64,000 bases of DNA from Ailanthus altissimus (GCA_946807835.1 OX327684.1:33168501-33232500); one strand, 5' to 3'; counted from the stretch's first letter, positions 38,480-51,419 are shown. Numbers and translations: made by a program. The notes: generated by a model not told the origin, from the sequence alone.

Positions 38480-39300
38480 TTAAAGAGTTATAGAATCTCT
38501 GTTAGATGACAATTGTTTAAGTTAACTGTTAATTGGTTAAAAATAAATAAAGTATCAAAATATTTATATAATTAGTTTATATGTAACATATGTAATTGAT
38601 TTATATTTTTTTAAAAATAAAATAAATAATTAATAATAGAATTGACTTGTTATCGTCAAAAAATAGCGATGGGCAGGTCGTTAGTCACCGATTTTTTATG
38701 ATAATAGGCATTAAAAATGTTTAATTTTATATTATTAAATTTTATTTTTTTAATTTATATAATGATAGGGTGATGTCATTTTTGGTCAAAAAAAAGTTAA
38801 AATATAAAAAAAAATGATGGTGAGGAATGGTAGCCATCGCCGATTACAGTCAAATGGAAGGATGGTGTAGGTCACTATCCCCTATTTAATGGCAGTCGGT
38901 AATGGTCATCGGCCTCACCATTATTTTTTGTTATCTTTTAATTTTTTTAAGGTAAAAAATGACTCTATTATTATATATATCATAAAAAAAAAGAGTTTAA
39001 TAATATAAATTTTAACTTTTTTTAGTACTTCATTATTATCAAAAAGTGTCAGCCAACTGGTTGGTGGTTGTGTTTCTAACAACAATGGGTCAATTATGTT
39101 TTTAATTATTTTTAATTTTTAATTAATTTAATTTATTTTATAAATGTTAATAAAGTGCTACATTTTCACTCAAATATTTTAATAATATTGGTACTTTAAA
39201 CTTATTTAATAGTTAAAAGACAAATTTATTGTTTTGATTATTAATTTAAATAAATATTTAATAGAAATCTTTACGACGCTTTTAAAATTCTAAAAGTCTT
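38480..39300. mobile_element. imperfect foldback element
   Basis: Two arms of some 350-400 bp are inverted copies of each other around about 38870. The left arm has GTCATTTTTGGTCAAAAAAAA and GATGGTGAGG near 38776-38826. The right arm, reverse-complemented, gives GTCATTTTTTACCTTAAAAA and AATGGTGAGGCCGATGACCA. Pairing continues outward to ATTGACTTGTTATCG against ATTGACCCATTGTTG. The core is GC-richer, as in the two MULE-like copies, though direct homology to them is unclear. No ORF; the outer ends are only approximate. Confidence 0.65.
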
Positions 39301-40194
39301 TCAAACTCTTTCGTTAAATTTCGAGTCTATGTATCATTTATTCTTTTCTAATTTAAATTTTTGAAGACTGTTCGTTAATTTTTTCTACAATTATAGTTTC
39401 CTTCTTATTTTTTGCAATTGCAACGCGCGTTCTTTTTTTCTTTTGTACCCTAGAGCAACAGCAGCTTGTTGCACATTTATTTTACTGCATTTGCAAATTT
39501 TATTTTCTATTTTTTTTAAAAAAATTCTGGTTGTTGCTAAGTATTTATAACATAAAAATGTTATTATAAAATTTTAGCAAGCTAAAGCTTCATATTTATA
39601 TAATTGTTTTATTTTATTTTTGCTATCGTATTCTTTTTCTGTTTTTCAGTTAAATTCTGCTTCTTTTTTTCACAATAGCATTTTGTTAGTTATTTATTTT
39701 TCTGCAACTTTCTGCCCCTTTTTGTTTCATAAACAGGCTTTTTATTTGCTCCTCCGTAAATAAGGTAAAATCTCTCTATGATGTTGCTATCAAAAAAAAA
39801 ATCTCTCTATGACGTTGAATTAATCTTTAACGATAATATGCTTCATTATACTAGGCTTTCCATGTGATTACCTTCACCTTTTCACGCTAATTTAAAATGG
39901 ACTTCAGAAAAAAAATTGAAAACAATAAGTGGAGGACAAAGTAGCAAATACGAAATAAAATGAAAAAGTGAGAGAGGATTTAGCAAATTTTGGTGGTCCT
40001 GCTCCCGCATGCATGTAGTAGTAGTAGTACTACGACTACAGCTACAGATCACGTACCATGTACACAACTTGGTAAGGCCCATGAACTAGACCCAGGCCAG
40101 TAACGGAATCGGATGTTCGGATCCATGATAAATTTTATTTGAATTTTTAAGTTATTTTGTTTCATTTCTTTTTAAATCTGTGCATTCGCGCGCC
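39301..40194. other. intergenic, AT-rich
   Basis: No gene is seen. A trinucleotide tract with an inverted partner (GTAGTAGTAGTACTACGACTAC, about 40017-40040) could form a short hairpin upstream of the RMF-like promoter. Confidence 0.5.
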
Positions 40195-40202
40195 TATATA
40201 AA
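40195..40202 (+). promoter_or_regulatory. TATA box of the RMF-like gene
   Basis: TATATAAA after a GCGCGCC stretch, 78 nt before the ATG. The expected start site is near 40225-40230, leaving a leader of about 50 nt with GA repeats. Confidence 0.65.
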
Positions 40203-40279
40203 GCTAAAGACTGAGAGCTTCGAGTTCGATTCCTTTCGAACTTTTGATTTGTTTGCGTGAGAGAGAGGGAGAGATAGAA

Positions 40280-43200
40280 ATGAGGAGATTGAAGAGAACC
40301 AAGGGACTTTGCGGTTGCAGTTCGCCTTGCTGCCATTACCCCTCTTCTTGCTCCCTCTTCAGTTGGTACTCTCTCTCTCTCTCTCTCTCCAGTTTCCTCG
40401 AACAATAAAATTTGAATTAGAAGCTGCCAACTTTCTCACTCTCAGATTCATACACTATGTGCTCGTATATTTTACATTTTCATGAAAGAATTTATGCATT
40501 CTTGCGAATTTTGTTTCATTCGATTTCAGCTTAATTTTAGTTTTTAAGGTCCTCTGAAATTTGAATTTGGAACTAACTAGCTAATTCGTTATCGTTGTGA
40601 TGCTCTGAGATTACATGAGATTTCAATAAATTATCTATTCACGAAATTGTTTCCAGGAAGCAGTTCGGATGTGAGAACCTGAGATGAAATGAGCTTTCAA
40701 TAAGTTAACTGATTATTTAAATTTCTATGATGAGAAATAAAGCTTAGCATTAGTTTGTTTTGAAAATCTATTCAACAAAGTTGCTTTTAGAAAGCAGTTC
40801 GGTTTGCTTCTTGTTGAGATAAGACGTTTTCAGAAAACGATTCATAATCTGTTTTCAGAAAGCAAATTCACGTTTGCCAGTACTATTCCTTATCTCTATC
40901 AACGGATCGGTTATGGATCCTTTAGTTCTTATTCTTCCATTTCAAACGATTGAAGTATATTTTATTAAAACTTGACGTTTTCCGTTTAGATTCCTTAACC
41001 ACTTGTTTGGCAGCTGAGAAAATGGAGAACTCATATATCTTATATTCTCTGTTGTTGTAGTTTACTAAAAGTATATCGACGCAGAACTAGAAGATTCTGG
41101 CCTCTCATACTTGAATAACAAGGAAATCTAAGTTTTAAAAAGCCACATATTCCTATGATTTTCCTCTAATTTCTTAGTAACCAAACACAATAAAGGAATT
41201 CAGTTAACAAGTGAATTTTGCTTGTTTCAATTTGGATTGCTTTTAAATTAATGCTTATTAGTTTTCTGTTTAGATTAGAATCTGATAATTTCTACGGAGT
41301 TCTTCTATTTTTGAGCTAATTTCCAGCTAAGGATCTGCGTTAAGTTCAAAATGAGTTAAGTTGTTAAATCAGTTTTGCAGTTTATTTAGTTCACTCAAAT
41401 AGCTACAATTAACAATTCGTAACAAGGATAACTAGATTGTGCTCGATCATAAAGAATCCAGATCAGTCAGTAGAAACCACATAGAGCACACTTATTTTCT
41501 TAAGTGTTCATTAACTCGCAAGTCTCTAATTTTCCTCGTCCTTGTTCTTAAAAAACCAAGGTACGGCGAGGACATATGGACATACATAGCTAGGTTTTTA
41601 GACGGAAAGTCTCTGGTGAGGCTGGCGTTGACGAGCAAATGGTTTCACAATGTTATTATGCAAGACAGTATATGGAAGTTCGCGTGTTTGCGTGATCTTC
41701 AGGTCCCCGATCCGTGCCACGTGTCTTTTAACTGGGCCAAGATCTATGCTTCAGCTTTTGGTATTCGCCAAGTCCCTTGGTTGCCTTAACGTGCCTATTT
41801 AATTATAATATAACTATCTCTGTTTGGTTTGAAGTCTCATCGATTAATTCATTTGCAGATGGAAGTCACTCTTACTCGTTCCGCCAACAGGACAAACATC
41901 TTGGTAGTTCTTCCTTTCTGCATTTTTTCATTTTTTTTTCCTCAATAGTTCTAATTTCTAAAAGTGGTACTTTAGGACCACAAAGTTTTTTTTTTTTTTT
42001 CTAAAATCATTTAGGACATGCTTATCTGAAATTTAAGACTAGTGTAGACGTGTAGTTTAGAATGGTGAAACTAGGAAGATTCAACAAATAAGCTAAATAT
42101 TGTGTGAGTTTTTCACTGTTGGATTACAACATAGATGGAAGAAACAAAGCATCCTGGACATTGAAAAGTCAAATCAAAGTAACCACGAACTCATGCTTGG
42201 CTTCAACAGTTAAAGATGTTAGTCCGGTAGTATCATGAGATGGCTATTTGAGTTTCTAAGTGAAAATTTAGAGTATCTGTAGATCTTTAATGGCAAATCA
42301 AGCTTCCAGTCAGCTCAAAGTTTTCCTCTGCCCCTGCTATGCCTATCTGTATTGTATAGTTGCACAAATAAAATTTTCAAATGACGTAATATTTGCTGTA
42401 TTATGCTTGTGATTTTGGCAAGTACGACAAAGATATATATTCATTTTATGCCTTTAGTGTTTGCTAACTAGATATATAACAAGTTTTTCTTTGCCAAATC
42501 TCCTTTGTACAAACAAAAAAAATTTAATGTGGAAGCACATTGCTGTAAGTAACCCGCTGATTTAGTTCTTTTTGTTTGTTTTTATTGGAGTAATCAGATT
42601 GGATGCGAGTTGGTGCATTTCTTTTCCATTCGCAAGAAGCACTCCTGACAGATAAGTTGAACTTGCCTGTAAGGATTGTAAAAGAAAAAACAATAGAGAA
42701 GATGTTGGCAGCCTGTGGATCATGCTTGCTGAACAACATTAAAACAGGAATCTGGATAGCTGGTATTGAAAGTTGATTAAATTATCCTGTCATTTCTTTT
42801 GGTAGCGTTCATGAATGGGATTTCATGATCACAAGCCCAATTAATTATGAATTTCAACATGGTCGATTCTTTCAGATTTGCAGCTCGTTAGATGCCCTGC
42901 ATGTAACCTCAATACATGCGAAGGTGAGAATGAAATGCCTAATTACTATAAAAGTAGTTATGTGTGTGTATGTGTTTTTTCAAGTTAATTTGTTAGATAA
43001 GATTTTGCGGTTGTGAAGTGTGATTACAAGAAATGCAACATTGCTTTAGTCAATAAGCCTATTGAGGAGACATAAGGCCGGCTTACAGAATGTGCCAATG
43101 TGGAATGACTTCACATTACTGTCAGTTGCTGCAGGAGTGGAATCCTATGACTTGGGTTTAGATATCTGTGAGCTGATGGTTCTTCCTCCAAACTTTTGTG

Positions 43201-44222
43201 ATACAAGCATCAACAGATGTATCAAGACTTTTCTTTTTATATTTAGTAGAAAGGCATAATAAGACTTGTGAGCAAGAAAATTTGTTCTTCATGTAGGAAC
43301 AATGCAGATGCTAGATGCAAGGCATATAGAGCTCTTCTTGAGTGAGGGCTTCCAAGATGGAGGCTGGGAGTACGAGCTTATTGGATCTCATAAAATTGAA
43401 AATAATGTAGGAGGAGCTTCTGCTGCTATTTTTGATGTCAAACACCTTAAGGACTTTCAATCAACAGGTAAACCTTCATAAACTAAGCCCTCTTAATATC
43501 CTGTATCGTTCCCATCACTCAGAGATCATGTAATAAATAGGCAGACCTGTTGAAATAAAGTCTGCTTCAGCTGGAGCAGGAATGTTGTTGCTAATGTTTT
43601 CACATGACATGTGTAATATTTTCCATAGCATCAAGAGCATCTGTTTAGGTGAAAACTATTAAATGGAATGCTTGATATGCTGTTTCATAGACTGCTACTT
43701 CTGATATACGGATCTTGATAAAGCTTAAGGTCTAGAAGGTGTAATTAGTTTTCTGATATTGAAGAATAAAAGATGATAAACTCCAGTTTCCAAATAATTG
43801 GCAGGGATCTTCAATTTCAAGACATGGGCTGGCAAACCCAATGACCTGCAACCAAAGGCTATAATCACTTACCATGCGGTCGCTGTCAACACCAACCTAC
43901 AAAAGAATGAAGGTACAACACACATAATCTATGAAGATGCTTAAAAATTTGCATTAGGGTTAGCCGCTTTCCTCGCCTGCCCTCTGTGGTTATGAGCAGT
44001 CTAGCTGTACTTTACCTTTTTTTTTTTTTGCTTATTACCAATGCATGATTTGATTAACTTTTAAATTTTGAATATAACTTGAATGGGCAATATATGCCTC
44101 ATTTTAATTAACTTTTCTTTCCCATGTTTCTGGGAGCAGGAATTCTTGTCAAATACCACACCATGAAAGCTGGGGCAAATGGAGATATTGTTTCAATTCG
44201 AATTTCTCAGCAGCTTCTGTAG
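40280..44222 (+). CDS. RMF: F-box protein, REDUCED MALE FERTILITY (At3g61730)-like
   Basis: F-box proteins are substrate receptors of SCF ubiquitin ligases. RMF is described from Arabidopsis as tapetum-expressed and affecting pollen. Eight exons join in phase to 301 residues: 40280-40365, 41561-41760, 41859-41903, 42598-42762, 42876-42923, 43297-43467, 43805-43912, 44140-44222. Residues 1-28 are basic and cysteine/serine-rich. The F-box follows at about 29-75 (DIWTYIARFLDGKSLVRLAL then SKWFHNVIMQDSIWK). A conserved C-terminal part follows, with HSQEALLTDKLNLPVRIV, a CPACNLNTC cysteine pair motif (possible metal site), DARHIELFLSEGFQDGGWEY and SIRISQQLL at the end. Intron 1 is 1.2 kb. The start is the first ATG after the TATA box and gives the expected cysteine-rich beginning. 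Family identity is from memory; the substrate is unknown. Confidence 0.87.
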
Positions 44223-45056
44223 TTCTGCTCAATCCTGACATAGTTTAGAAATTATCATAAAAATTTCTTCAAGGCAATGGAAAAGCCTTATTCAAACTTC
44301 TAACAGGATATATTCTTCACCAAACAGACTAATTTTGACCCTCATTATAGAAAATGATATAAGATACTAGGCTGGTCTTGTGCATTTCCTTCTATAGTCT
44401 GTAATAGAGAATTAGAGATAGACACAGATATATACCCATTTATTCATGTCTGAGATATAAATAGTCGGAATTCTACCTGCATGAGTAAATGTGTGTGTGC
44501 GTGCGTGCTCAGTGCAATGCATTAGTGAAGTTCAATTTGGTATCTGTGTAGTTCAACTAGCTACGCTACTCATATTTAGTATACAGGATTTAAGTTCATT
44601 AATTTCTATAAAGGAAGCATGTCATTTCCCTTGTCTCCCTTGCAATGAAGCTAGTTCGGTATTTGACCTTTTTTTTTTTAAAAAAAAAAAGTTTACTATA
44701 ATGGAATTTTCTTTTTCCAGACCTTTGAAATACCCATAGGCTGATGCATATAGGAATTGCTTCAGTTTTCAACGAGGGATTTTTACCTTCAAACTATATG
44801 TTTACATGCCGCGTAACAAATGGTGGCGCACAACTGTGCGTATACTCTCCACCAAGTAGTTGTGTTAAGTTATTGCCTGTAGGCAAAATTTACAAGAAAT
44901 AGCTTTAATATAAGGTGCAATTAAATAATATTGGACTTGAGGTATATTTGATAGTTTAATAAACGGATTCTTTAAACTAACTCTTCTAGTCTTCCTATTA
45001 TCCGTTAAGTCCTGCCCATCCCTGAATCAGTCCTTCCCATCGTCATCATCAACATC
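44223..45056 (+). other. 3' UTR region and intergenic
   Basis: No gene is seen. Several A-rich words that could act as poly(A) signals follow the RMF-like stop. A T10/A10 run occurs near 44670-44690. Confidence 0.4.
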
Positions 45057-46868
45057 ACGGGTATCTTAGACATTCTCTTCTTTCTCCTCCTCTTCCTTTT
45101 TCATCTTGTACATTCAGAATCTTGCCAAATTTCTTACTGTGACGATAACATCCCTATTCGATTCCCCTTCTAACTTGAACTTAATCAAACCCAAAACTGT
45201 AGTTACCTGGGTTTCAACCTTGACCGCAATAGTGAGGGTATCACAGTTGTAAAGCTTACATTATCTGGAGAACTTTTTGTCCACAACATCAATTATCTAA
45301 CCCGACAAATACATCTCTATGATCCAGATAATTGCCTTCCGATACGGCACCAAAGCTTCAATCTCTAGGTTCTCCTTCTTATCGGGACTACATTTTCCTA
45401 AGCTGCTCAGCTCAGTTCACAAAGTCTCGCTACCCTGTCATTGATTGCCTGAACAATTCAACAACTTCAGTGTAAGCTACTTCTTCTCCAAGTCTTGTGA
45501 ATGCGATGATCCCATCATGCCAGATAATTTCAAAATTACGGGTTCTGGTTTCGTGGCCGGTTCGTATGATGAAAGATTCTGAACTAACCTTAACAATGAT
45601 CTTCAGTTATCTTAGAATATATCTGATTGCAGTGATTGTGAATCCAGAGGAGGAATTTGCGGGTTTGAGAGCAGTAATAGTAAAAAAAATTGGTTGTTTC
45701 TACAATCGCAAACCAGGTAATTCTCTTCCTTAATCTTCCTTAATACAACATGGTAACAACAACTAAATGAATGGCAATAGATTGTGTCAGAATACTGTAA
45801 GCTATATCAGTCTGTTGATGATAAAAAAAACTAAAAAAAATAAGGGTCAATTACATGATGACAAAGATGACTGATGGATACCTCTTAACGCGATTTGACT
45901 TGACTAAATAAATTGTTAGATTCAGCTTTATCACAATTTAAAGAGAATCGACTATCGAAAACATGCCAACTGCATAAGATCAACTTCATTCTCCAATATA
46001 ATCCCTACCCTTCATAAAAGCCAAAAGTCAAAACCCGAAATTTTCTGCTTTGGATGTTACCCCAAATTTCTGTTGCTTTTTTTAGTTATGTAATCAGGCT
46101 TGATGAGTTGTGGTCAACAACTCAACATCTTTTTGAATTTGAGGTGCTTATCACTTGCCAGTTCCCTAGGAATTGGTTGCAGACTGAAATGGAGGTATCT
46201 TAATTGCTCTTTGCTTTAGCATTATACTAGATATCTTTCTTTTTCTTTTTTGTCGTCTTCTTCATTGTAAGATCCTCTAGGCTCGATAGCAATTAGCAAC
46301 CTGTAATTGGACCAAGTTAGTCATAGTATGTTTCTACTTTCGGTGCATCATTACAAAAAATAAGCCAACCAGACCTAGCGTATATATGGGCTTATAAATT
46401 CTTCATAGATTCTACTTATGCTTTTTGTTTTCTTAAAAGAAAATGTGAACCTAAGTCTCTGATGATCTGAATTCTTTCAGGCGGATCAAATGATGGCCTT
46501 CAAGTTTTCAGGATACTCAGTTTGTCCATTGCCATACCATCTTTAGCTTGCGCTGAGGGGATTGGAATTTGTGCATGCTTCATTGATAGGCGTCGCCGAA
46601 GCACCATTTGGCATAACTCATCAATCACGGCGGCAGTATCACCGCAGCCTATCATAATAATGGCGGGTCAGGGCGAATCTACCATTGAATCATTTAGTAC
46701 TAGGGGAGAGCAAAAGAACAAACGACTACCTGGACCCAACGGCAGCACTTGTCCTATGTGCTTATCAGAGTATTGCAGCCAAGAGACAGATCTGATGCAT
46801 ACCAGAGTGCAATCACTGCTTCAGTGTTGATTGCATTGATGAGCGACCCACCTTGTTCCCTTCATTGT
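45057..46868 (+). pseudogene. RING-H2 finger (ATL20/21/22-like) pseudogene
   Basis: Related to secreted/membrane GUB_WAK-domain RING-H2 ubiquitin ligases. A signal-peptide-like run (ILDILFFLLLFLFHLVHS) is preceded by ACG at 45057 where ATG is expected. The extracellular domain follows in fragments (SCQISYCDDNIPIRFPF, GITVVKLTLSGE, YPVIDCLNNSTTSVVATSS, CESRGGICGFES) interrupted by stops and frameshifts. A GT donor at 45717 and an AG acceptor at 46480 enclose the family's usual intron. The next exon encodes the membrane segment (RILSLSIAIPSLACA) and the start of the RING (GSTCPMCLSEYCSQET). A frameshift near 46788 then moves CIPECNHCF and VDCIDE into another frame, and the last zinc ligands are gone. 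No functional product is expected. Confidence 0.85.
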
Positions 46869-47354
46869 AGGTTGTATACAATTGTTTTGGAGAAAAAAAA
46901 TAATTGTTGCAATGACCATAACAAAATTTCTTACTGGTTTTAGGGAAAATTGCAGTTTTGGAATTTCAATTAAATAACCAATCATTAAAATCTTTTGAAT
47001 TCATCAATGGGCAATTCTCAATATAACCACATGGCCATATATCTCTTGAAAGAGAGTTTTTCATACTAGGGGCCAAGCAAGATAAAGTAAATACCATGTT
47101 TCATGTAATATATCTCCCGAGTTTAAGAACCATAGAACGGAGGATTAACAGCTATTCATTACTTGCTTGCCCAATAGGCATACAGCATCATGCATCCAAG
47201 TATCATTACCAAGTCAAATAAAACACCCCTAGAATTACTTGCCAATATATTATACAGACAGTTGACAACCCAAGTCTCAGACCTTAGAAGCAAGCAAAGC
47301 GCTCTACAAGACTGCAACAGCACTGGCTCAGACAAAGCAGACTAGATAAAACCA
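46869..47354. other. intergenic / 3' region of SDE2
   Basis: No gene recognised. AT-rich sequence, probably including the SDE2 3' UTR on the minus strand. Confidence 0.4.
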
Positions 47355-49459
47355 TCACTTCTTTGCAAGCAGCTTCTTTGGAAGCTTCTCCACAGGGGTA
47401 GATTTTAGCAGGAAAAGCCTGGCAGCTCGTTCTTGCAAGGTGCCCCCGCATTTTAGCCCACGTGCCTGAAGTTCAGACTTTAATCTTTCCATGCCAAGAA
47501 CCTATCATAACAGTAGAACAGGATAAAAAGGAATTAGTGGCTGTTGATGCTAGTTGAGTTAGAGATTCATCCATTAAAACTAGAAATAGGGTAAAATCTC
47601 ATATTAGTTTGGTAAAAAAACATTTCAAAGCAATATCAACACCTGAGTTGCATCTGAACAACTATCAAACTAGTCAACTAAATCAAGCACATTAATGGGG
47701 TAAAAAAGTACATCTGAGAAATTTAAATTGGCAAGCATACCTCCATCTCTGCTGCCGAATTAAATTCATCAAAGTTTAATGGCTTTTCCAACTCTCCAGC
47801 ATTTGTATTTGCAGCAATTGCTTCTTCATTAATTGTCGATTTAGAGTCAGAGGAACCAGTGGGTTCAGCATCAACAGATCTGTTTTCGCTACCTTCCTCA
47901 TTTCCTGGGTGCAAATCATTTTGGGGTTGACCAGTTAATTCAGCGGCATTCTCAGATGCAAATCCACCACAATGCTCCTGCTTTTTAGCCTGAGCTGGTT
48001 CAGTTGTAGTAACTACTGCAGGCTCCAAGCACGACATACTTCTACTCTGTGCTACCATTTTTTCATGAATTTCAGGTTCAACAAGAGATGCAACTTCTCC
48101 ACCAGAGCAGCCAACAGATTCCAAGTTTTGTTGCACAAGAATCTCTTTTTCTTCCTCAGAACCATTCTCACAAGAACCTCCACCAAGTTCTCCAGCCTGT
48201 TTCCCACCAGTAACTGAACCTGAACTACCCTCCGCTTCCTTAATTTTATCTGAATGATTCCCATTACTCATAACTACGGATTTCTCATTCTCCTCCTCAC
48301 AATCATCCTCGCTGCTATCCTCATCATCGCTTTCACCCAGTTTTCTCTTCCCCATCCTAAAAAAACAAACTAAATTAAACATCAACAAACCAATAAAAAC
48401 AACCACTCAATATTTAAATAACACCAGTCACGCTTTACAGAACAGGATTTAACATGACATCTTTTCCCAATCCTCTTGCTTCAGTTTCACATCAACCAAA
48501 ATGAAGCAAAACAATCATAAAACATTTAAAGCAAGCATTGCAAATTCATTATTGATTCTATGATTTTCCCTAAGTTTCTCATCAAGCTAGATAGATCAGC
48601 AGAAAAAAGTACATGTAATAATCTTGTTCAATCAGCTTTTCATGCTTTCAATTAAAAATTATAAGTTTTCACATGAACTCTACTCACATAAATCCCTGAT
48701 AAGAAATCAACAATAAACAATTCAAAGATCCCATTCACTTAGGGTTTTCCTCAATTCAATCATCAATCAAAACAAATCATTAAGAGCATTTACCGATGAT
48801 GATGATAATAATAATTAGAAAATTAACACTTACCAAATCTTCAACTTCTTGGCCTCGGCAGCAGCATCCTTGACCGCCTTTCGCTTGCCACTGCCACACG
48901 CCTGTCTGACCGCTTCCTCAACCTTCGCCACACATTCAGTTGACTCCTTTCTATATTTCTCCACGTACTTCGCCGCTTCTCCGTCTCCAACTCCTTTCTT
49001 CCCCTTCTTCGCCGCCTTCTTGATAAAATCCTCGGCTATTTTCTCCAACCTCCTCTCTTCTTCCTCCGCTTTCCACTCCTCCAACTTCTTCTCCGCGTTC
49101 ACGTGCCTCAACCTCCGTCCACTCATGTCCCGACACGCGTCGAAGTTGTTCGTCTTCTTTTGACCGGCCTTCGTGGCGGCCCCACGAAGCAACGATCCAA
49201 ACCCACCTTTGCCTCCGAATAGGCTGAGCACGAGGTGGAAGGTGACATGGTCATCGGAAATTACGGTTCTGTCCTTCAATTGGAGACCGGAGTAGATGAG
49301 GCGCTGAAAATGGGTAGGGATTTTAGTGGCTTCGTAGATTCGACGCTTGATCTCGTGACCGTACACGTGAGGGGTTGTGAAATTTAGGGTTGTGGTTTTG
49401 CCGTTTAGAAGCTTCACAAAGAGCCGTAGTGGCTTCGGATTGGTGTTGTGGTCTTCCAT
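47355..49459 (-). CDS. SDE2: SDE2 (silencing defective 2) homologue, ubiquitin-like fold and SAP domain
   Basis: Sde2 is made as a ubiquitin-fold precursor, cut after a GG motif; the C-terminal part joins spliceosomes and supports splicing of a subset of introns (fission yeast) and replication-stress responses (human). Three exons join in phase to 462 residues: 49459-48834, 48356-47741, 47501-47355. The ubiquitin-like fold occupies about residues 10-82 ([17 protein letters not shown]). It is followed by GGKGGFGS at 82-89, the processing site with the new N-terminal lysine. A basic helical region with [16 protein letters not shown] and [15 protein letters not shown] comes next, then a long acidic, serine-rich linker. 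The SAP motif lies at the end ([20 protein letters not shown]). The stop is TGA at 47357-47355. A TATA box lies about 95 nt upstream. The plant role is inferred from homologues. Confidence 0.92.
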
Positions 49460-49553
49460 TGATTTTGAAGATGGTGAGGTTCGTTCCTGGAGAATAAGAT
49501 CACGGATCGATTTGGCAATTGCGATGAAAAACTTGAGTGCTCGCTGATTTGGG

Positions 49554-49560
49554 CTTTATA
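49554..49560 (-). promoter_or_regulatory. TATA box of the SDE2 gene
   Basis: TATAAAG on the minus strand, 95 nt upstream of the ATG, giving an expected start near 49527 and a leader of about 65-70 nt. Confidence 0.6.
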
Positions 49561-49599
49561 GATATTCATCCATGATAAACCGGGAATAGTAAATTAGTA

Positions 49600-50330
49600 A
49601 TATTAGTATATTACTGTATAAGTAATAACATCCGGGTCATTTGACTTTTTTTTTTTTTTGACAAATTTTATATTTTACATTAATATTTAATTTTTTTAAA
49701 ATCAAAATCATCGCATCTCATTAAATACGATTTTTTTTTTGTTACGTTTGATATGTGTTTTGATACATGTTATATTTTCACTTCAAATATAACTTTTTTT
49801 AAAAATTAAAATTGGTATTTAAAATATTAATATTATATTTTCTAAACAAATTTTACATTTACATATTAAATATGACATTTTCTCGTCAAATTTGATAAAC
49901 ATTTTCTTATCATAATTAACGTTTTACACGATGCTCTCGAAACAAATATAACCCTTTAATGTAAAATTTAGTTTTTTTTTTTTCTGAAAAATTAATATTT
50001 TTATGTTAAATACTAATACTTCTACTTTATTAAAATTTGATATTTTTCATTTTAAATGCAATAATTTCTCTTGACATTTGACATTTTTTGTGAAATATCT
50101 ACTTTATTATTATATCAAAATATATTTAATATTAATAAAGCTTTTAATATAGTAGAATGACGCTTTTTAAAAAATATCACGAATAAATTAGATTTCAACA
50201 ATAACTAGATTGATCTAATTATAAAATGCATTTTGTTAACCTCTTTTTCTACTACAGTCAATAGAAAAGTTAAGGAGACTTAAACAAAGTTGCCATTTAT
50301 AACATTAATTATTCATTATTTGTGTATAAG
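49600..50330. other. AT-rich low-complexity intergenic DNA
   Basis: Dominated by variants of TTTTGACATTT / TTTAATATT words, loosely repetitive. No gene or clear element end seen. Confidence 0.5.
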
Positions 50331-50341
50331 CCGTTTCATCA

Positions 50342-51135
50342 TTGTTGTATCAAGGAAAAGAAATCAAGTTGATCAAAGTAATCAAATTCAACAATACTAT
50401 CACAATCTCCTATTCACTCTTTGCAAATGACAACCTGATGTTTATAAAAGCAGACCCTCAAAATTGTAATAAATTAAAGAAAATTCTAAACTATTATACT
50501 CAGACCTCTAGACGATTGTTAAACTTTGACAAATCCTCCATATGTTTCTAACCTAAACATTCAAAGGAGCCAAGCAAAAGCCTTACAAGAGATCTTTAAC
50601 TTAAAATGAGTCTTAGTCCATGAAAATTACATGGCCTTCCATATATAATAGGTAAAAATAAAAGACAATTCTTTTATAACAATAAGTTGAGAATCTCTAG
50701 TAAAGTAAATGGATGACATAAAGAGTTGTTCTCCCGTAAAGGAAAGAAGTGCTAATCAAGGTAATATTACAAGTCATTCTACCTTATACCATGAATGCGT
50801 TTAAACTCTCAAGCAACCTGTGATGAAATCTAAAAGATGCTTACTAAATTTTGGTGGGATAACTTAGGGTCTCAATCTAAGAGGATTCATTGGGCTAGTT
50901 GGCAAAAGTTGACTAAAAGATGCTTACTAAATTTTAGTGGGATAACTTGTTTCAATTAAGCTTTATTAGTAAAATAATGCTAGAGGATAGTTCAAAATCT
51001 TGAGTCTCTGACAACCAAACTTTAGAAAGCCAAATACTTCAAACATTCTCATTTTTAGAGGCTAAGTTAGGGAACAAACCCTTCCTTTATTTGGAGGAGC
51101 ATTATGCGGAGAAGAAAATTACCTACCGAATTCTT
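50342..51135 (+). mobile_element. LINE (L1-type) reverse-transcriptase relic
   Basis: The first open stretch reads ISYSLFANDNLMFIKADPQN then LKKILNYYTQTSRRLLNFDK, the pattern around the FADD catalytic motif of plant L1 reverse transcriptases. Here the motif is FAND, so one catalytic aspartate is lost. Further pieces in shifting frames include LHGLPYIIGKNKRQFF, KELFSRKGKK, IHWASWQKLTK, KAKYF and NPSFIWRSIM, in the family's order. Stops and frameshifts are frequent. A local direct repeat (GATGCTTACTAAATTTTRGTG at about 50836 and 50921) lies inside. No poly(A) tail or target duplication was identified. Confidence 0.8.
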
Positions 51136-51419
51136 AATTGTTAGTGTGTTGTGTGTACGGTAAATGTGTGTATTTTAATTTTAATTAATACATTTGCAAG
51201 TCATACATAATAACGACCTTAAGCTCTATGCGCTTAATGTTATGTGGAAAAAGCATTTTTTTTGGATGACCATCTATCTCTCGCAATTAGCAGTGGAATA
51301 CCTGTGTTGATCACCATTAAAGGGATGTTCTTATTGGTGCTTTTCATAAAAGGTTATGCTAAAAATATTGGGGAATGATGTGTCCTCAGTGTATAAATAA
51401 TGACAATCGAAACTAGAAA

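Noticed and set aside
40172..40405. 77-residue minus-strand frame rich in Arg and Glu
   Set aside because: Produced by the GA/CT repeats of the RMF-like leader and intron 1 start; it overlaps the real exon 1 on the other strand.
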